A stretch of 64,000 nucleotides of DNA, from NCBI GenBank assembly GCA_037042915.1, contig CM073198.1, forward strand, positions 2,604,001 through 2,668,000. The letters are read 5' to 3'. Under the pieces are notes generated by a model. That model ran no database searches. It was not told where the DNA came from and saw only the letters and a list, made by a program, of their open reading frames with translations. This document shows, one piece after another, positions 46,985 to 57,298 of this stretch. The stretch's first letter is position 1. The number at the start of each line of letters is the position of its first letter. This DNA comes from Auricularia sp. M13 (taxonomy: Eukaryota; Basidiomycota; Agaricomycetes; Auriculariales; Auriculariaceae). The position numbers and the translations under genes were made by a program.

Positions 46985-48733
46985 CTATGTCTGCTGTATC
47001 ACACTAGTGCCGTCCGTCGCATCGATGCGCATAGTCTCTGACAAGCTCCGAGGATCGACGATCCAGACACCCGCTGGGGTTGGCTCTGCTTGTGCGCGAT
47101 CGGTTCCGGCAGCTGGGACATGTCCAGCGGAGCGCATCTCGCGCACGAATGAGCGAACACTCGTCTTGTTGGCGGTAAGGGTTGTCATGCGCGCTCGTGA
47201 GCCCGCCGCAAAGGACTGAACAGTATGCACCGTCAGTTTCCCTATACCTGTCTTCTGTGCGACCTCGGTCGCAACAGCGGAAGCATCGACACCAACGTCT
47301 GAAGAACGCGCCAGGATGCGCTCGCACGTCTGAACAGCTTGGTCAAAGAAGTGTTGTGAAGCTGCTACGGATGCGTCGAACGAAGACGAGTCGTCCGAGA
47401 GTAGGTGTAAGGGAGCGAAGGACGGTAAGGCGTAAGATGAAGCGGCTAGATGACGAGAGTCGGACCAGAAACCAGTTGTGTCACCGTCCACAAGAAGAGC
47501 TTGCGCGCGGCGGCGCTCACCGGGACCACCTATACGTTCGACAATGCGTATGCACCTATCGCGAGCCTGAGCAGTGACATAGAACTTTGTTCGCTGAGTG
47601 ATTCGCGCAGCGATAGTCTCCACGATACTACGCTGCGACTCCCGTACGACCTGTGTTACAAGCGCGTTGACGTGCGTCTCGCTGGGAGGATCGACCCGAG
47701 TGCCGGGCGCTGGATCGCATCTAACGAGACGAGCAGGCAGTCGACGAGATGCTCGGAACCGAGTGCGGGCTTCGTGGTGCGAGAGAGGCAGCGGCGCGTG
47801 TGTTGAGTCAGAGACCAGGGCTACAAGAACAGACAAGTCCAGATTGATGTTGTCCGTCGGTAGTAGGACAGGCAAAGTCGCTGTGTCGGATATGTCCTGG
47901 CGCAGCGCAGCTGGCACAGCACGTTCGCCCTGCTCGAGGACGATGCCGGGCATGGCACGAATACACTCTATCGTGCGTGCGATTCGAGGGTCGTCTCCAA
48001 CCGTGCCGTCCAAACGAGTTAGCCGTAGTACGATGATCGGAGGAGCTGCCATGCCATGCGCGTCGCTATTCTGTGCTGCTTCAAGAAGCTGGTCGCACAT
48101 AGTGAGGACCGAGTTATGCAATGGCGCATCGTTTGAGACTCGAGCTGCAAGTTCAGTTGCGTCGTCCTCATCAGAATCGGTCAAATATGAATCCTGCTCT
48201 CTGAGCTCTGCCAGAAAGCGAGAATTTTTGATACTGAGGGTTTTGTTATGATCAAACGCGTCGTTAATACTCGGAGTGCATAACGCACGTGTTGACCCGA
48301 ATCCACTGTCGACCGTCGTCGGCTACGACGTCCACTTTGACAGCAGTCTGACCGACGTTGTAAGTCTTGCCTATTGCTATGACTGGAGGCGGAGCTGATA
48401 TTATTTCGTTGAATACGGCGATGAGATTTGGGGCATTCGTGTTCGGCTCGTTGACCGGCGCTTTGCGAGCGTTGACAAACTATGGGTCTTGACGCGTTAA
48501 GCCCGTGCCAGTGAGCATGAATGCTGCTGGAAACTCACCTTTGCGATAAATCGGATTTCAGAGTCGACCCGGTCTTTGAAGTGCGCCAGACCCTGTATGG
48601 GTTCCTTCTCTTCAGGCCGGGCATCTTGTGAATCGTCCAGAATTGGCAATTGCGCGCGCAATGCAGAGGCCTCGAAGATGGCCAGACCGCTCTGCACGGC
48701 CCTGAGCTCGTCGAGCACTTCGGCGAGCGGCAT
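46985..48733 (-). CDS. DUF1308 protein (C7orf25-like, PD-(D/E)XK superfamily candidate)
   Basis: Three exons. MPLAEVLDELRAVQSGLAIF, DSEIRFIAK; then FVNARKAPVNEPNTNAPN, AVKVDVVADDGRQWIRVNT; then a 400-residue exon. The middle exon VDVVADDGRQWIRV matches the conserved VDVVADnGxxWVKV segment of this family. The last exon has LLPTDNINLDLSVLVALVSD (the family LDxSxLxALVS motif), RTKFYVTAQARDRCIRIVER, GGPGERRRAQALL and a C-terminal TANKTSVRSFVREM. Introns are GT-AG; the first is 59 nt or so with acceptor acccatag. The role is unknown in all organisms I recall; weak nuclease-fold similarity has been proposed for the family. It shares a 134-bp divergent region with the next gene and converges with ETF-QO. 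Confidence 0.87.
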
Positions 48734-48867
48734 TTTGTGGTCAAGTGAGGCCGGAAGCGATGCAAACAAAGTCAAGGTGCATCCCATCACTCCGAGCCAT
48801 CCTTGTCCGGGCGACCGTCAAGTTCGGGCTTGCCTCTTGTAGCATGATGTGTGCACGAAGCTTATCG
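48734..48867. promoter_or_regulatory. 134-bp divergent intergenic region (DUF1308 / DUF6699-type)
   Basis: Separates the minus-strand start at 48733 from the plus-strand start at 48868. No TATA box evident. Confidence 0.4.
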
Positions 48868-49913
48868 ATGTACCACCACCACTACTATCAGTACCCTCCG
48901 CCGCCCGTGTACCCAGTGACCCCGGTGGTCACGCCGGTCTATGCGTCGACGGTGCCCTTGCCTCCGTCTCCCTACGGCCAACACCCACCTTTACCTGGCT
49001 ATGGTCCGCCGCATCCTGGAAACCCATATTCCTATGGCATTCCGCCCTTTGCATACTCGCCGTACTATGCTCAAGGCGGCCTTCCACCATCTGTTCCGCC
49101 GCCCCAGTACCCCCAACACGCCAGCCAGATACACGGGCTGCTTCAGTATGCGCGATTCCCTCGCATCAAGCTCGATGTTGCTAAACCGCTGGGGCCGTTG
49201 ACTCTGGTGAACGGGACGCGTGTCCCACCGGTACGTCCTGAGCGCTTGTCTGCATTCTGAAGTTCATTGACTCCTGAGGACCACAGCATGAGGAAACCAT
49301 GTCTGCGGTCCTGCCTCAGACAACAAAGATGCGACTCATCTCTCCAGGTTGATTCCTGCTGGGTCGCTTTCTTGCTTAGAGATTGACACCTTGACAGGCT
49401 TTCCGTGGGTCATTGACATTGACACGGAAAATCCAACGGCGGACGATCGCTTTCACCCTGGCGCGGCAATCTCAGTAGGACTAGTCATTGAGAAAATACA
49501 CGCCACACTGCGCAATCGTATGACCACGAGCGAGTGGCTTATCTGTGACAAGAAGAAAAGGCATGTGAAGCCGCCTACTTTGCAGGAGAGTACTGACATG
49601 CAGGATGCTGCTTAGGGCAGCATTGACTGAAGCATTCAGGACGCGCTGCGGAACATCTGGCAAGGAATATGAGAACGGTCTCGCCTGGGTGGATTTCCTC
49701 AAGGACACCACATTCTATGGTGAGTCCCTTGATTACTCGCATTTTTCTAACTACTTATGCATCACAGGGCTCACGAAGGTACGCTATGCCTTTGATCAGA
49801 CGTTGGACCGTCTGACGCGCTTCTAGGATGATAAAGTCGTCGATGAGATCCTACACGGCAGGCAGAAGGAGGTATACGAAACATGGGTCATGATTTTTGG
49901 TCCTCCTCGGTAA
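48868..49913 (+). CDS. DUF6699-type protein, copy A
   Basis: A family of short fungal proteins without known function, expanded in Agaricomycetes. The N-terminal 90 residues are Tyr/Pro/His-rich (MYHHHYYQYPPPPVYP). The domain starts near FPRIKLDVAKPLGPLTLVNG. After two introns come KMRLISP joined to GFPWVIDIDTENPTADDRF and VGLVIEKIHATLRNRMTTSE. A further intron with GC donor (49561-49615) links DKKKR to AALTEAFRTRCGTSGKEYEN, then FLKDTTFYG, LTK, and DDKVVDEILHGRQKEVYETW, with the stop at 49911-49913. The helix-strand order matches copy B (51607-52734), including ends FYGLTKDDKVVDE versus FQGLHKDRRVIDE. Gene structure is an inference from this agreement. Naming the family relies on memory. Confidence 0.75.
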
Positions 49914-50628
49914 CTGGCCGCCCCGTAGCGCGCGCCTCGCCCACATATGCAAGCATGGAACCCTGGCCTTCCGTAGAAGACATCTTGATTCGATATAACA
50001 ACACCCCGGCCTCGGCAAGTGCGGCATATCTAGATCGGTTCCACATTCGTCATATATCGATGTTGTACAGTATCATTTGCGTTACTCTGGAAGAAAAATG
50101 TGCAAATGTTGTGGTGTCGTCGGAGTCTCGGAGAGACAAAGTACAGTCAGCGGAGTTGCCAGGTGCACACTGGCCTCTACCTCCGATTTCTCGATGAGCT
50201 CGCTTCTCTACCATGCTCGGTCACAACGCTATTCGGTGCAGAGCGCTTATATCTGCCATACTATCCTCATCTATCCTGATACTATCTTTCGATGCTCCGC
50301 CTGCTTATATTTGCATGCCTTCCCACCGACGTGCCAGAGCTTGCCGGCGCTGCTTGGACGCATGAGCGTTGATTCAATGAACGTGTTCAGCCAGTCTAGG
50401 TCTTCACTGCGCGGGTGCATTATCCCTGGTTAAGCTACAATTCGGAGCATCGTAGCACGGTGTCGGGGGCTGTGAAAAGGTTCCCAGGGTCTCCTTGCAG
50501 GCTGTGCCAGTCCTCATAAGGAGACCCTGGGAAAGAATTCGTCATAAACGACCCTGGTTCTGGTGTCATTTGACTCTGTCACGGTCCTCTTCGTACATTA
50601 CTGTATGGCACACCCCACGGCTTCTGCT
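49914..50628. other. Gene-poor spacer with a perfect hairpin
   Basis: 715 bp between copy A and the P450 relic, with no supported gene. It contains the 16-bp inverted repeat described separately (50481-50533). Confidence 0.5.
50481..50533. repeat. Perfect 16-bp inverted repeat with 21-nt spacer
   Basis: TTCCCAGGGTCTCCTT at 50481-50496 is exactly complementary to AAGGAGACCCTGGGAA at 50518-50533. As RNA on either strand it would form a 16-bp stem with a 21-nt loop. It lies about 100 bp beyond the 3' end of the P450 relic, outside any gene. Confidence 0.9.
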
Positions 50629-51246
50629 TCAGTTCTTGACGAGCGACACCTTCAGCGGCAGGTTAGGCTTGAGCGACTCCTCGGTGCCCGCGAGGTACGG
50701 CACTTGGATATTGCCCAGCTGCCACATGATCTCCTTTGACGGGCGGTCAAATTTGAACGTCTCCAGCAGCACCGACAGGACAATCTTCATTTATGCACGA
50801 CGGCGTCAGTCTAAGCAGGCGAACAATTGTTTGGCTTTTCGCGCGCGCACCTAGCTCGGCAAACTTGAAATCGATGCACGATCTGGGGACCACGCCGATG
50901 GTCATCCTAGTGCTGCAGCGTCAGCATTATGTGTCGGCAACGGAGTCGACACGCACATGTTGTTATAGATGCCCGTGGGCGCCTAGACGCTCTCAGGCAT
51001 CTGCTGCGGACAGCATCCCGGGCGCCACTGCTCGGCATCCGCGCCCCACAACGCAGGGACCTTGTTCGCGAGAGCGATGCACACGCACACGTCCACGTCG
51101 CGCGGGATACGCAGCTGCGTGTGCACCGCGCCGCTCAGTGCATACAGGTTTGCAGCCTGCATTGAGATGCACCCGAAGCAATGCATTTGCTGTACGCATA
51201 CACCCGTCACGTGACCTGGTCGGAAGAGTTTGAAACCATTGAACAC
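50629..51246 (-). pseudogene. Cytochrome P450 relic (C-terminal third)
   Basis: On the minus strand the pieces read, in order, TQLRIPRDVDVCVCIALANK and PALWGADAEQWRP, then MPESV followed by a stop codon and APTGIYNN. An intron-like gap follows, then MTIGVVPRSCIDFKFAEL, and MKIVLSVLLETFKFDRPSKE to LPLKVSLVKN with a TGA at 50629-50631. This is the end of a fungal P450. The heme motif is degraded: the usual [17 protein letters not shown] has VVPRSCIDFKFAEL (Gly after the Cys is Asp). There is an internal stop, a frame shift after EQWRP, and everything upstream of the PERF region is missing. The intact P450 at 42273-44480 is from a different subfamily by sequence, so this is not a simple local duplicate. 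Confidence 0.8.
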
Positions 51247-51606
51247 TTGCTGGTGCTCTCGATTTTAATTCTGTAGTTACAGAGTATTGAACTCGTGAAC
51301 GCTCGTACTGCTGAGCGTACGATAGCGCAGAGTTAGAGAGTTTACCATCGAATATGCAGATGTGGAATCTAGCGGCATGCAAAGCTGCGGAAAGTCAGAG
51401 CTTTCAAACGTGGTATCGCAGAATGCGCCTATCCCTAATACAGCAGATAGCTTTGACACGCAGAGTGCGAGACACAATTGTCGCAATGTTCACGGTAGCG
51501 GCAGAAACAATGAAGAGTCGATTTTGCATCAGGCTAGTCATACTCACAGTTCGGCTATTGTTGACATGCCATAGCTGGTCTATATAAGATCGCTTCTGTG
51601 TAGCAC
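51247..51606. promoter_or_regulatory. Upstream region of DUF6699 copy B with TATA box
   Basis: A clean TATATAA lies at 51581-51587, 20 bp before the first ATG of copy B (51607). No gene seen in the rest of the interval. With usual TATA-to-start distances, transcription would begin at or after that ATG, which favours translation from the second Met (51649). Confidence 0.55.
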
Positions 51607-52734
51607 ATGGATGAGTCACTCCCACTGCTGCAGCTCTTGCCTAGCCACATGGCACAATATTGGTTCAACCGCGCAGATGCTCAAGAATGGCGCGAAGGCA
51701 CCCCGCCCCGGAGAATGCAATACCCATCGATGAATAATTTCTTCTTTCAGCTTCAGCCCGGGTGGGAACACCCCTTCCCAGACGCAGCCTATTCTTTGGG
51801 GTTCGGTCGCCAGCCCAGTATCTGTGAGCCCGTGAGCTATCAAGGGGTGGATCGAGGGGGAATCAATCCGTGTCTCCATTACTCGCTCAACCCTACACCT
51901 GGTCTACATACCATTGCCGTCGACATGAGCCGCCCATCACTTTCTGGCCCATTGAGGGCGATCGATTACCATGGGAGAAATGGAGCTGTAGAATTACCGC
52001 AGGTGCGCCACCTTCCAGTTGTGACTTTACACAGAGCTCACGGTGAACTGGCAGGCTACCGAGAGACTCCCAGCCTTCGATCAGGGCACGCGAAAGGTCA
52101 ACATCTTGGTTCAATTCGAGACGGGATCAGGTTCGCGGTGGAAGACATTATTCCGCTATTTGTCTCGACGGTCTCATCGACCTCGCGTAGGCCGGTGGAC
52201 ATGGGCGACGACGATAGAAACCAATAGTCCTATGACTGTGCGCCAATTTGTCGAGGCGTTCCACCGGAAGTTGTTCAAGCCGGTCGGGGATGAGGAACTC
52301 GAATTCGCTGCTCGCAAGTATGTTGGAACATTCAGCTGGAGCTGTGACCGTCGCTGATTGATATACGCAGGGCCATATGGAAGGCAGCTAGGGATAGGCG
52401 TGTAAACGCGCATACCTTTTCGGACGGGTGAGACGTCCTGTGTTTGCATGAGAAAGTATCTCAATGCATTTGATAGAGACAAGCGCAAGGTCTGCCGCGT
52501 CGACATGCTAGACCGCGAGTGTGTGTTTCAAGGTTAGTGGCGCTCGTATGCTTTGGCAGAGAGAAGCCTGGCTGACCGATTGGACCACCAAGGACTGCAC
52601 AAAGTGAGTCGTCAGACGCGTGTCTAACATCATCTCATATCGTCTTCAAGGATCGTAGAGTCATCGATGAGAAATACGGCGCAGACTCCGACGAGGCTGC
52701 CATTGCCTGGGTTGCTAAATTCGGTGCTCCCTGA
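51607..52734 (+). CDS. DUF6699-type protein, copy B
   Basis: Five or six exons. The N-terminal region (MAQYWFNRADAQEWREG, NFFFQLQPGWEHP) is specific to this copy. GAVELPQ is joined by a 52-nt intron to ATERLPAFDQGTRKVNILVQ, then MTVRQFVEAFHRKLFKPVGD, LEFAARK joined to AIWKAARDRRVNAHTFSDG, then DKRKVCRVDMLDRECVFQG, LHK, and DRRVIDEKYGADSDEAAIAW to the stop at 52732-52734. The same helix order and the closing VIDE segment occur in copy A. A TATATAA at 51581-51587 argues that Met 51649 may be the true start; I give the longest frame. No function known. Confidence 0.72.
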
Positions 52735-53091
52735 CCTTCCGGTCGCATTCAACATCTCGCAGAACAACTCGATCAGTACTGGAGTTTCTTGGATTTGTTC
52801 TTAGTTGAATTTGTCCCTATGAAACACTGCCGTATCTTTGTCGTCAGCTAGCCAGTCCACAAGCAGATTGGCACCACGAACAACCAAGAAAAGCATCCTA
52901 TTGCGTTGGATTATCGTGAGTTATATCGTATCCTTGTAGCAGAGCAGCTTCGCACATATGTTACTAGTCCGTCCAAAAATACAGAATCGGGTTGGCTTTC
53001 GCGCAGACGGGGCGCGATAAAGAATGATACAGGAAGATCCTGAGGAGCAGCCTGTCCATATATATGCGATCCGAGGGTGAGAGAGAGTGCG
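52735..53091. other. Convergent intergenic region, no gene seen
   Basis: 357 bp between copy B (plus) and the membrane-protein gene (minus). No frame, RNA gene or repeat recognised. Confidence 0.4.
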
Positions 53092-54582
53092 TTAGTGACA
53101 CGGGCTAATCCGTGGTGGCTCGGTGAGTTTGATCGTTCGGTTCATCAGTTGGATGCGCCTGCAGGGAGCTGGCGTTGCGGGAGGTGTCGGATGCGAAGTA
53201 ATGATATCAGGGAGTCTAGGGTGAACAGCTTCGGGCAGGCGGGAGGGTAGTGGTCCGGGTTCCTCGGACGGTCGTGGGACAGAAGTCGTGGCAGGCAACG
53301 GGTCTGGCGATGTCGGTGGAGACACAGCATGGTCCTCGACAGTTGGCGATATAGAAGAGGCACCAGATGGACGCCGACCATGCCCCGTGGCGTGCAAAGA
53401 TGGCGAAGAAGACGAGGCTGCCAGAGTATCGAACGACGGCGGCTCAGCCCGAGCCTCGTCTCCGAATGGCAGCCCGAAACGACCGAGCGACTCGCGCGAC
53501 GCAAGGAATTTGATTTGCGACTCTGTAGGGCCAGTCTTTGGAAAGGTAAATTCAGTCCGGACCACTGTGTGTGCCAGCGGGGCAGAGATATTGCGTAGTG
53601 CGATCTGCGACTGACGATGCGGGTCCTCGCTTTCGTTGGTGCGCGGCCGATAGAGCGATAACGACGGACGCAAACTCGAGAGCGAGGTCGAGCTACGATG
53701 GCCCTGCACATGTGCTTGCCCGTCCGCGTTCTGACTTGGACTCGTAGGCGATGTCTGGTCGCGCGAGAATAGTGTCCGGAAGAGAGATTGACTTCTTTGC
53801 AACGGCGCGCCATTTGCAGCAGATGGGATTGTCGAAGTGCTAGGCAGGGTCCGATGTGAAAGCTGGCCAGATCGTTCGTCTGAGACTGCCTCGAAATACG
53901 GGGGAGCGTCACCAAGATTAACAGAGCGAGTAGACACGTCAAACTCCGGAGACTCAGGCGAAGCCGCAGATTGTGCTGAGTGACCGGTCCCGCGCTCGGG
54001 AGGAACGGCATTTGAGAACGGCATTTCGCGCGGGTCGCGCTCTAGTAATGGTGTCTGGACGTTCTCCTCGGGCATGGTCTCTTCTGAGTCCATGGAGGGC
54101 CGCATACCCTCCGTAACAGTCGGCATCGGGGCCGCAAGGCGACGACTGTCAGCAGTTAGCAATCAACACAGCTGAGCAGTGTACTCGAGCGTGGGCCCAC
54201 CTGACTAGCACGACCTCCTCGTCGCCAGCCTCTTCCATATAAGCCGGGAGCGACTTGGTGCTTATCTGCGAGGCCCGGCGTCTATTGCGTCGCGCGCGCC
54301 GGGCTCCAGACTGGGCCTCCGCAGTACCAGCAGCCGCATTGGCGGGCGCAGCGGCGGGCGTGGGCCGCATTTCGCGCTGCATTCTGCGTCTTGCCCATGT
54401 GCCGATGCTAATGAGAAATAAAACTAAAACGACGACGACAACTGCACAGACAATGCTTTAGTCGTGCGTCTCGGGCCGTGTGCTGCGACCAACGCACCTG
54501 GCACCCATATGGTAGGCGAAAAGCCCTTCGAAAGGTCTGGCTGGTTCTCAGAGCTCGCCTGACGACGGTGCAGCACGCCCAT
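53092..54582 (-). CDS. Single-pass membrane protein with long disordered cytosolic tail
   Basis: Three exons. MGVLHRRQASSENQPDLSKG and FSPTIWVP join, across an intron, to a helix VVVVVLVLFLISIGTWARRR, giving a short outer N-terminus, one membrane helix and a basic stop-transfer. A second exon is Arg/Ala-rich (RRARRNRRRASQISTKSLPA, EEAGDEEVVLV). The third, about 350 residues, is Ser/Pro-rich with a LFRTLFSRDQTSPTSPSQ stretch and one ordered-looking block, VVRTEFTFPKTGPTESQIKF, then LASRESLGRFGLPFGDEAR. The FSPTIWVPV transition from ectodomain to helix is common in Agaricomycete type III membrane proteins; I do not know a function. The start at 54582 was chosen because it gives the helix in frame; a nearer ATG (54508) with another acceptor also encodes a helix. 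Confidence 0.72.
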
Positions 54583-54981
54583 GTCGGCGTAGAATGAAAA
54601 GATGTTTCAGAGCAAGTGCAACTGCAAGCGCCGAAAACGGCAGGGACCGCGGTATCTCTCAGCCACACCGCCTCGCAAATGAGCGACACTGCTTTCTCAC
54701 ACTGCATTCAGGCTGTCGAGTCCTCTGCGACCTTCCATCTGCTAGATAGCCGCCGCAACTCTTCTCATTGCGACGCAGTGAGCTCTCAATCCGTGTTCAA
54801 GCCCAGGCACTACTCCACTGAGACAGGAGATACAACACGGGAATCAGATCCAGAACTCTCCCTAGCTCGGTTTGCACGAGCGCCCTGAGACAGCAAGGGC
54901 ACACAACCCAGATCCATCCAATAATAATATATTGTCACCGAAACGACAGCCAAATCGCGAATGTCGCGACGATGATGCATG
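54583..54981. other. Intergenic, no gene seen
   Basis: 399 bp upstream of the membrane-protein gene and downstream of the mannanase, both on the minus strand. A 90-codon plus-strand frame here has no recognisable features. Confidence 0.4.
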
Positions 54982-57298
54982 CTACGCGCAGTTGGTCGAA
55001 GACCTTATCGAAGGCGTAGAAGGCGGCACTCGGCGGCACCGCTGTTCCTTCTGGAGCGGTTGTGTTGCTGTGGTCTTCGCCAACCTCTGGGAGGGTGTCG
55101 TTACTTGTTGCTGCCCATGAGCGTTGAGGATAATCAACATGACATGAACCGGACAAACGCACCCGACCCCATGGCCGATCAGCGTCTTGACGAGAATAAC
55201 GTATTTTTCGATGACCTCCATGGTATAATCCGTGTCGTACAGGTCGTACCAACCAGGTGCCTCATGCGGTGGGTCTGCAAAGAATTAAGCAGAAGCGACA
55301 GACACTGTGGGCAAATTCTGACCTCCAGCCCAGGCCTCATTGAACTTGTTCCGATAACGTGGTTCAGGGCGCCAAATGCCTACAGTCGATGTTATGCTAC
55401 GGCTCTGCAGTACACGAACAAAACCTACCGCCGTATGCCCAAGGCTGGAAGCCAGCAAATGCTTTGCCCTCCTGTGGAATGGCCCATCAGAATCAGTTAT
55501 GCGGAGGATACGCGAGCACGCACGGCCCAGTACGTGACGATGCTGTTCAGCACGGAGTCGTAGTATGTGTCCTTGTTGCGCGTCGTCGCAGAGCTCGCAT
55601 AGAGGTATTTACCCAGTCCTTGGTTCTGCCAGTTATCTCTCGGGAAACCTAAATAAAGGCAGCGCATCAGAGCGAGCGAATGTAAGTACCAAGCGAATGC
55701 TCACCAAACTCTTCGAGAACGACGGGCTTGTCGATGTCGGTTGACCACTGGCTAATATCCGATATAAAGCGGCGCGCATACTCAATCGCGCTATTCAGGT
55801 TGGCCGCCGATTCATCGAGCATCTGGTATGCACCCCAGTTCTGGACCCATAACTGTCGGCGGCACAATTAGCGATATAATTCTCGTTATGTTCGGATGGA
55901 TGACTCACGTGCGCGCAGGCGAAGTCAATTGACGGCAGCGAGTGGATTTCCTTGAACGCCCGCTCGCCGAATTTGCCTTCAGAGCCCGTTGTAACGAGTT
56001 GCTGGTACGCGTGCTGCTTGATGAACTGCCAGCGGGAAGTTGAGGCGCATGCATAAGAAAGGTAGGCACCGCCGTACTTGACTCGTTTCCGTGGCCCATT
56101 TGATGAGGTTCACGTCGGTCTGGGGTTCATTGGCCAGTTCCCAGGCCAGGACTGTAATATGAATGAGCTTCCACGCCTTTCTTTCAAGACGAATGAATAC
56201 GAAAACGCACTTGCGGGGTCATTGTAGTAGTATTTCTTGTTCACGGTATTCTGGCGGCCGATGACCTGTTCATGGCATTCCACTATTGAGTGAAGCTCGC
56301 TACAATTGCGCAGACGCACCTTGACGATGTGCTTCTTGAACAACTCCTGGGCTTCAGGAATGCTATAGAACTAGCGAGACGTGAGTTCGTGTTTCTCCAA
56401 ATATGATGGAATATGCACACCTTGTTCGCGTAGCCCTCGAAGCCTGAGGATAGTCGCTCAGCTCTAGACAAGCAATACCAGGCAAATTACACACCCCATG
56501 TAGCATTGGTAGTGTAATCACCCCAAGGCGGGTTGGCAGTAGGATCCCAACTCGGAGGGTAAGGAATTCTTATGGCCATAGTGAATACTACTTCATACGC
56601 GCGATGGGAAATCGTGAACACACTGCTCGTTGTTGTTGAACCACGACACGTATTGCGCGAAGCCGCCGCTCCAGTGCCATTCGTCGTTCAGCGTCATGGT
56701 CACGCGCATGCCGCGCTTGCCCGCCTCGGCGACACAGCGATCGAGGCCCACGAAGATATCCTCGTCCCACTTTCCGGGCTCGGGCAGGAGCGCTGGGTAC
56801 ATTCTGAACGGCTGAATCGTCGGTGCGCCCTCAGAAGACGCCATAATCCGCTGTGTGACTACATGAGCGCGAACTGCAGCGAGCGACGAGTGGGAGCTGG
56901 TGAATACCAGATGGTTTATACCGCGCGAGGCCAGCTGGTCCATTTCTGTGATGAACCGCGAGTAATTGCCACCCGCAGACTCGTCTGCGGCAAGGTTCAT
57001 GCATGACCTGCAATGCATGAGCGCTGGAGCGCGCACGCGCTTTATCAGGCCTACCAGCTGAAATATCCAAGTCAGCTGCACGAACCTGTGCCCAGAGCTG
57101 CAAGCATGCTCACTAGTTCATCCCGAACATGAACCAGGGACCGTCCTTGGTGAAGAACCGCGAACCCTTGACCTTGACAAAGTCATCGTCTTCGACGGCC
57201 TTCCAGCTTTTCGAGCCCTTTGGCGTCTGAGCGGCCACGGGGGACAGGCATACCAGACCGCACAGCCCGGCCCAGGGTAGCCATCGAGTTGGTAGCAT
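54982..57298 (-). CDS. Secreted GH5 endo-beta-1,4-mannanase (subfamily 7)
   Basis: Plant-polysaccharide enzyme. A signal peptide is present (MLPTRWLPWAGLCGLVCLS, cleavage near VAA). Then FVKVKGSRFFTKDGPWFMFG and MN-Y-W spliced to SCMNLAADESAGGNYSRF. The domain continues with GINHLRIMASSEGAP, GLDRCVAEAGKRGMRVTMTL, WSGGFAQYVSW, IPYPPSWDPTANPPWGDYTT, FYSIPEAQELFKKHI, VLAWELANEPQ (acid/base Glu), and WGAYQMLDESAANLNSAIEY. It ends with KPVVLEEFGEH (nucleophile Glu), KYLYASSATTRNKDTYYDS, AFAGFQPWAYGG, and WRPEPRYRNKFNEAWAG, then DPPHEAPGWYDLYDTDYT. At least a dozen introns. The codon for Trp after Tyr requires a 3-nt exon (57055-57057). The C-terminus is uncertain: either open to 54982 or stopping at 55101 after one more intron. 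Confidence 0.88.

Noticed and set aside
49341-49372. A 32-nt intron in DUF6699 copy A (and one of the same length at 51999-52030 in copy B)
   Set aside because: Choosing the next acceptor gives ordinary introns of 50 and 52 nt and a continuous frame in both, so ultra-short introns are not needed.
50495-50854. Plus-strand frame of 119 codons over the P450 relic
   Set aside because: Antisense to recognisable P450 end blocks on the minus strand.
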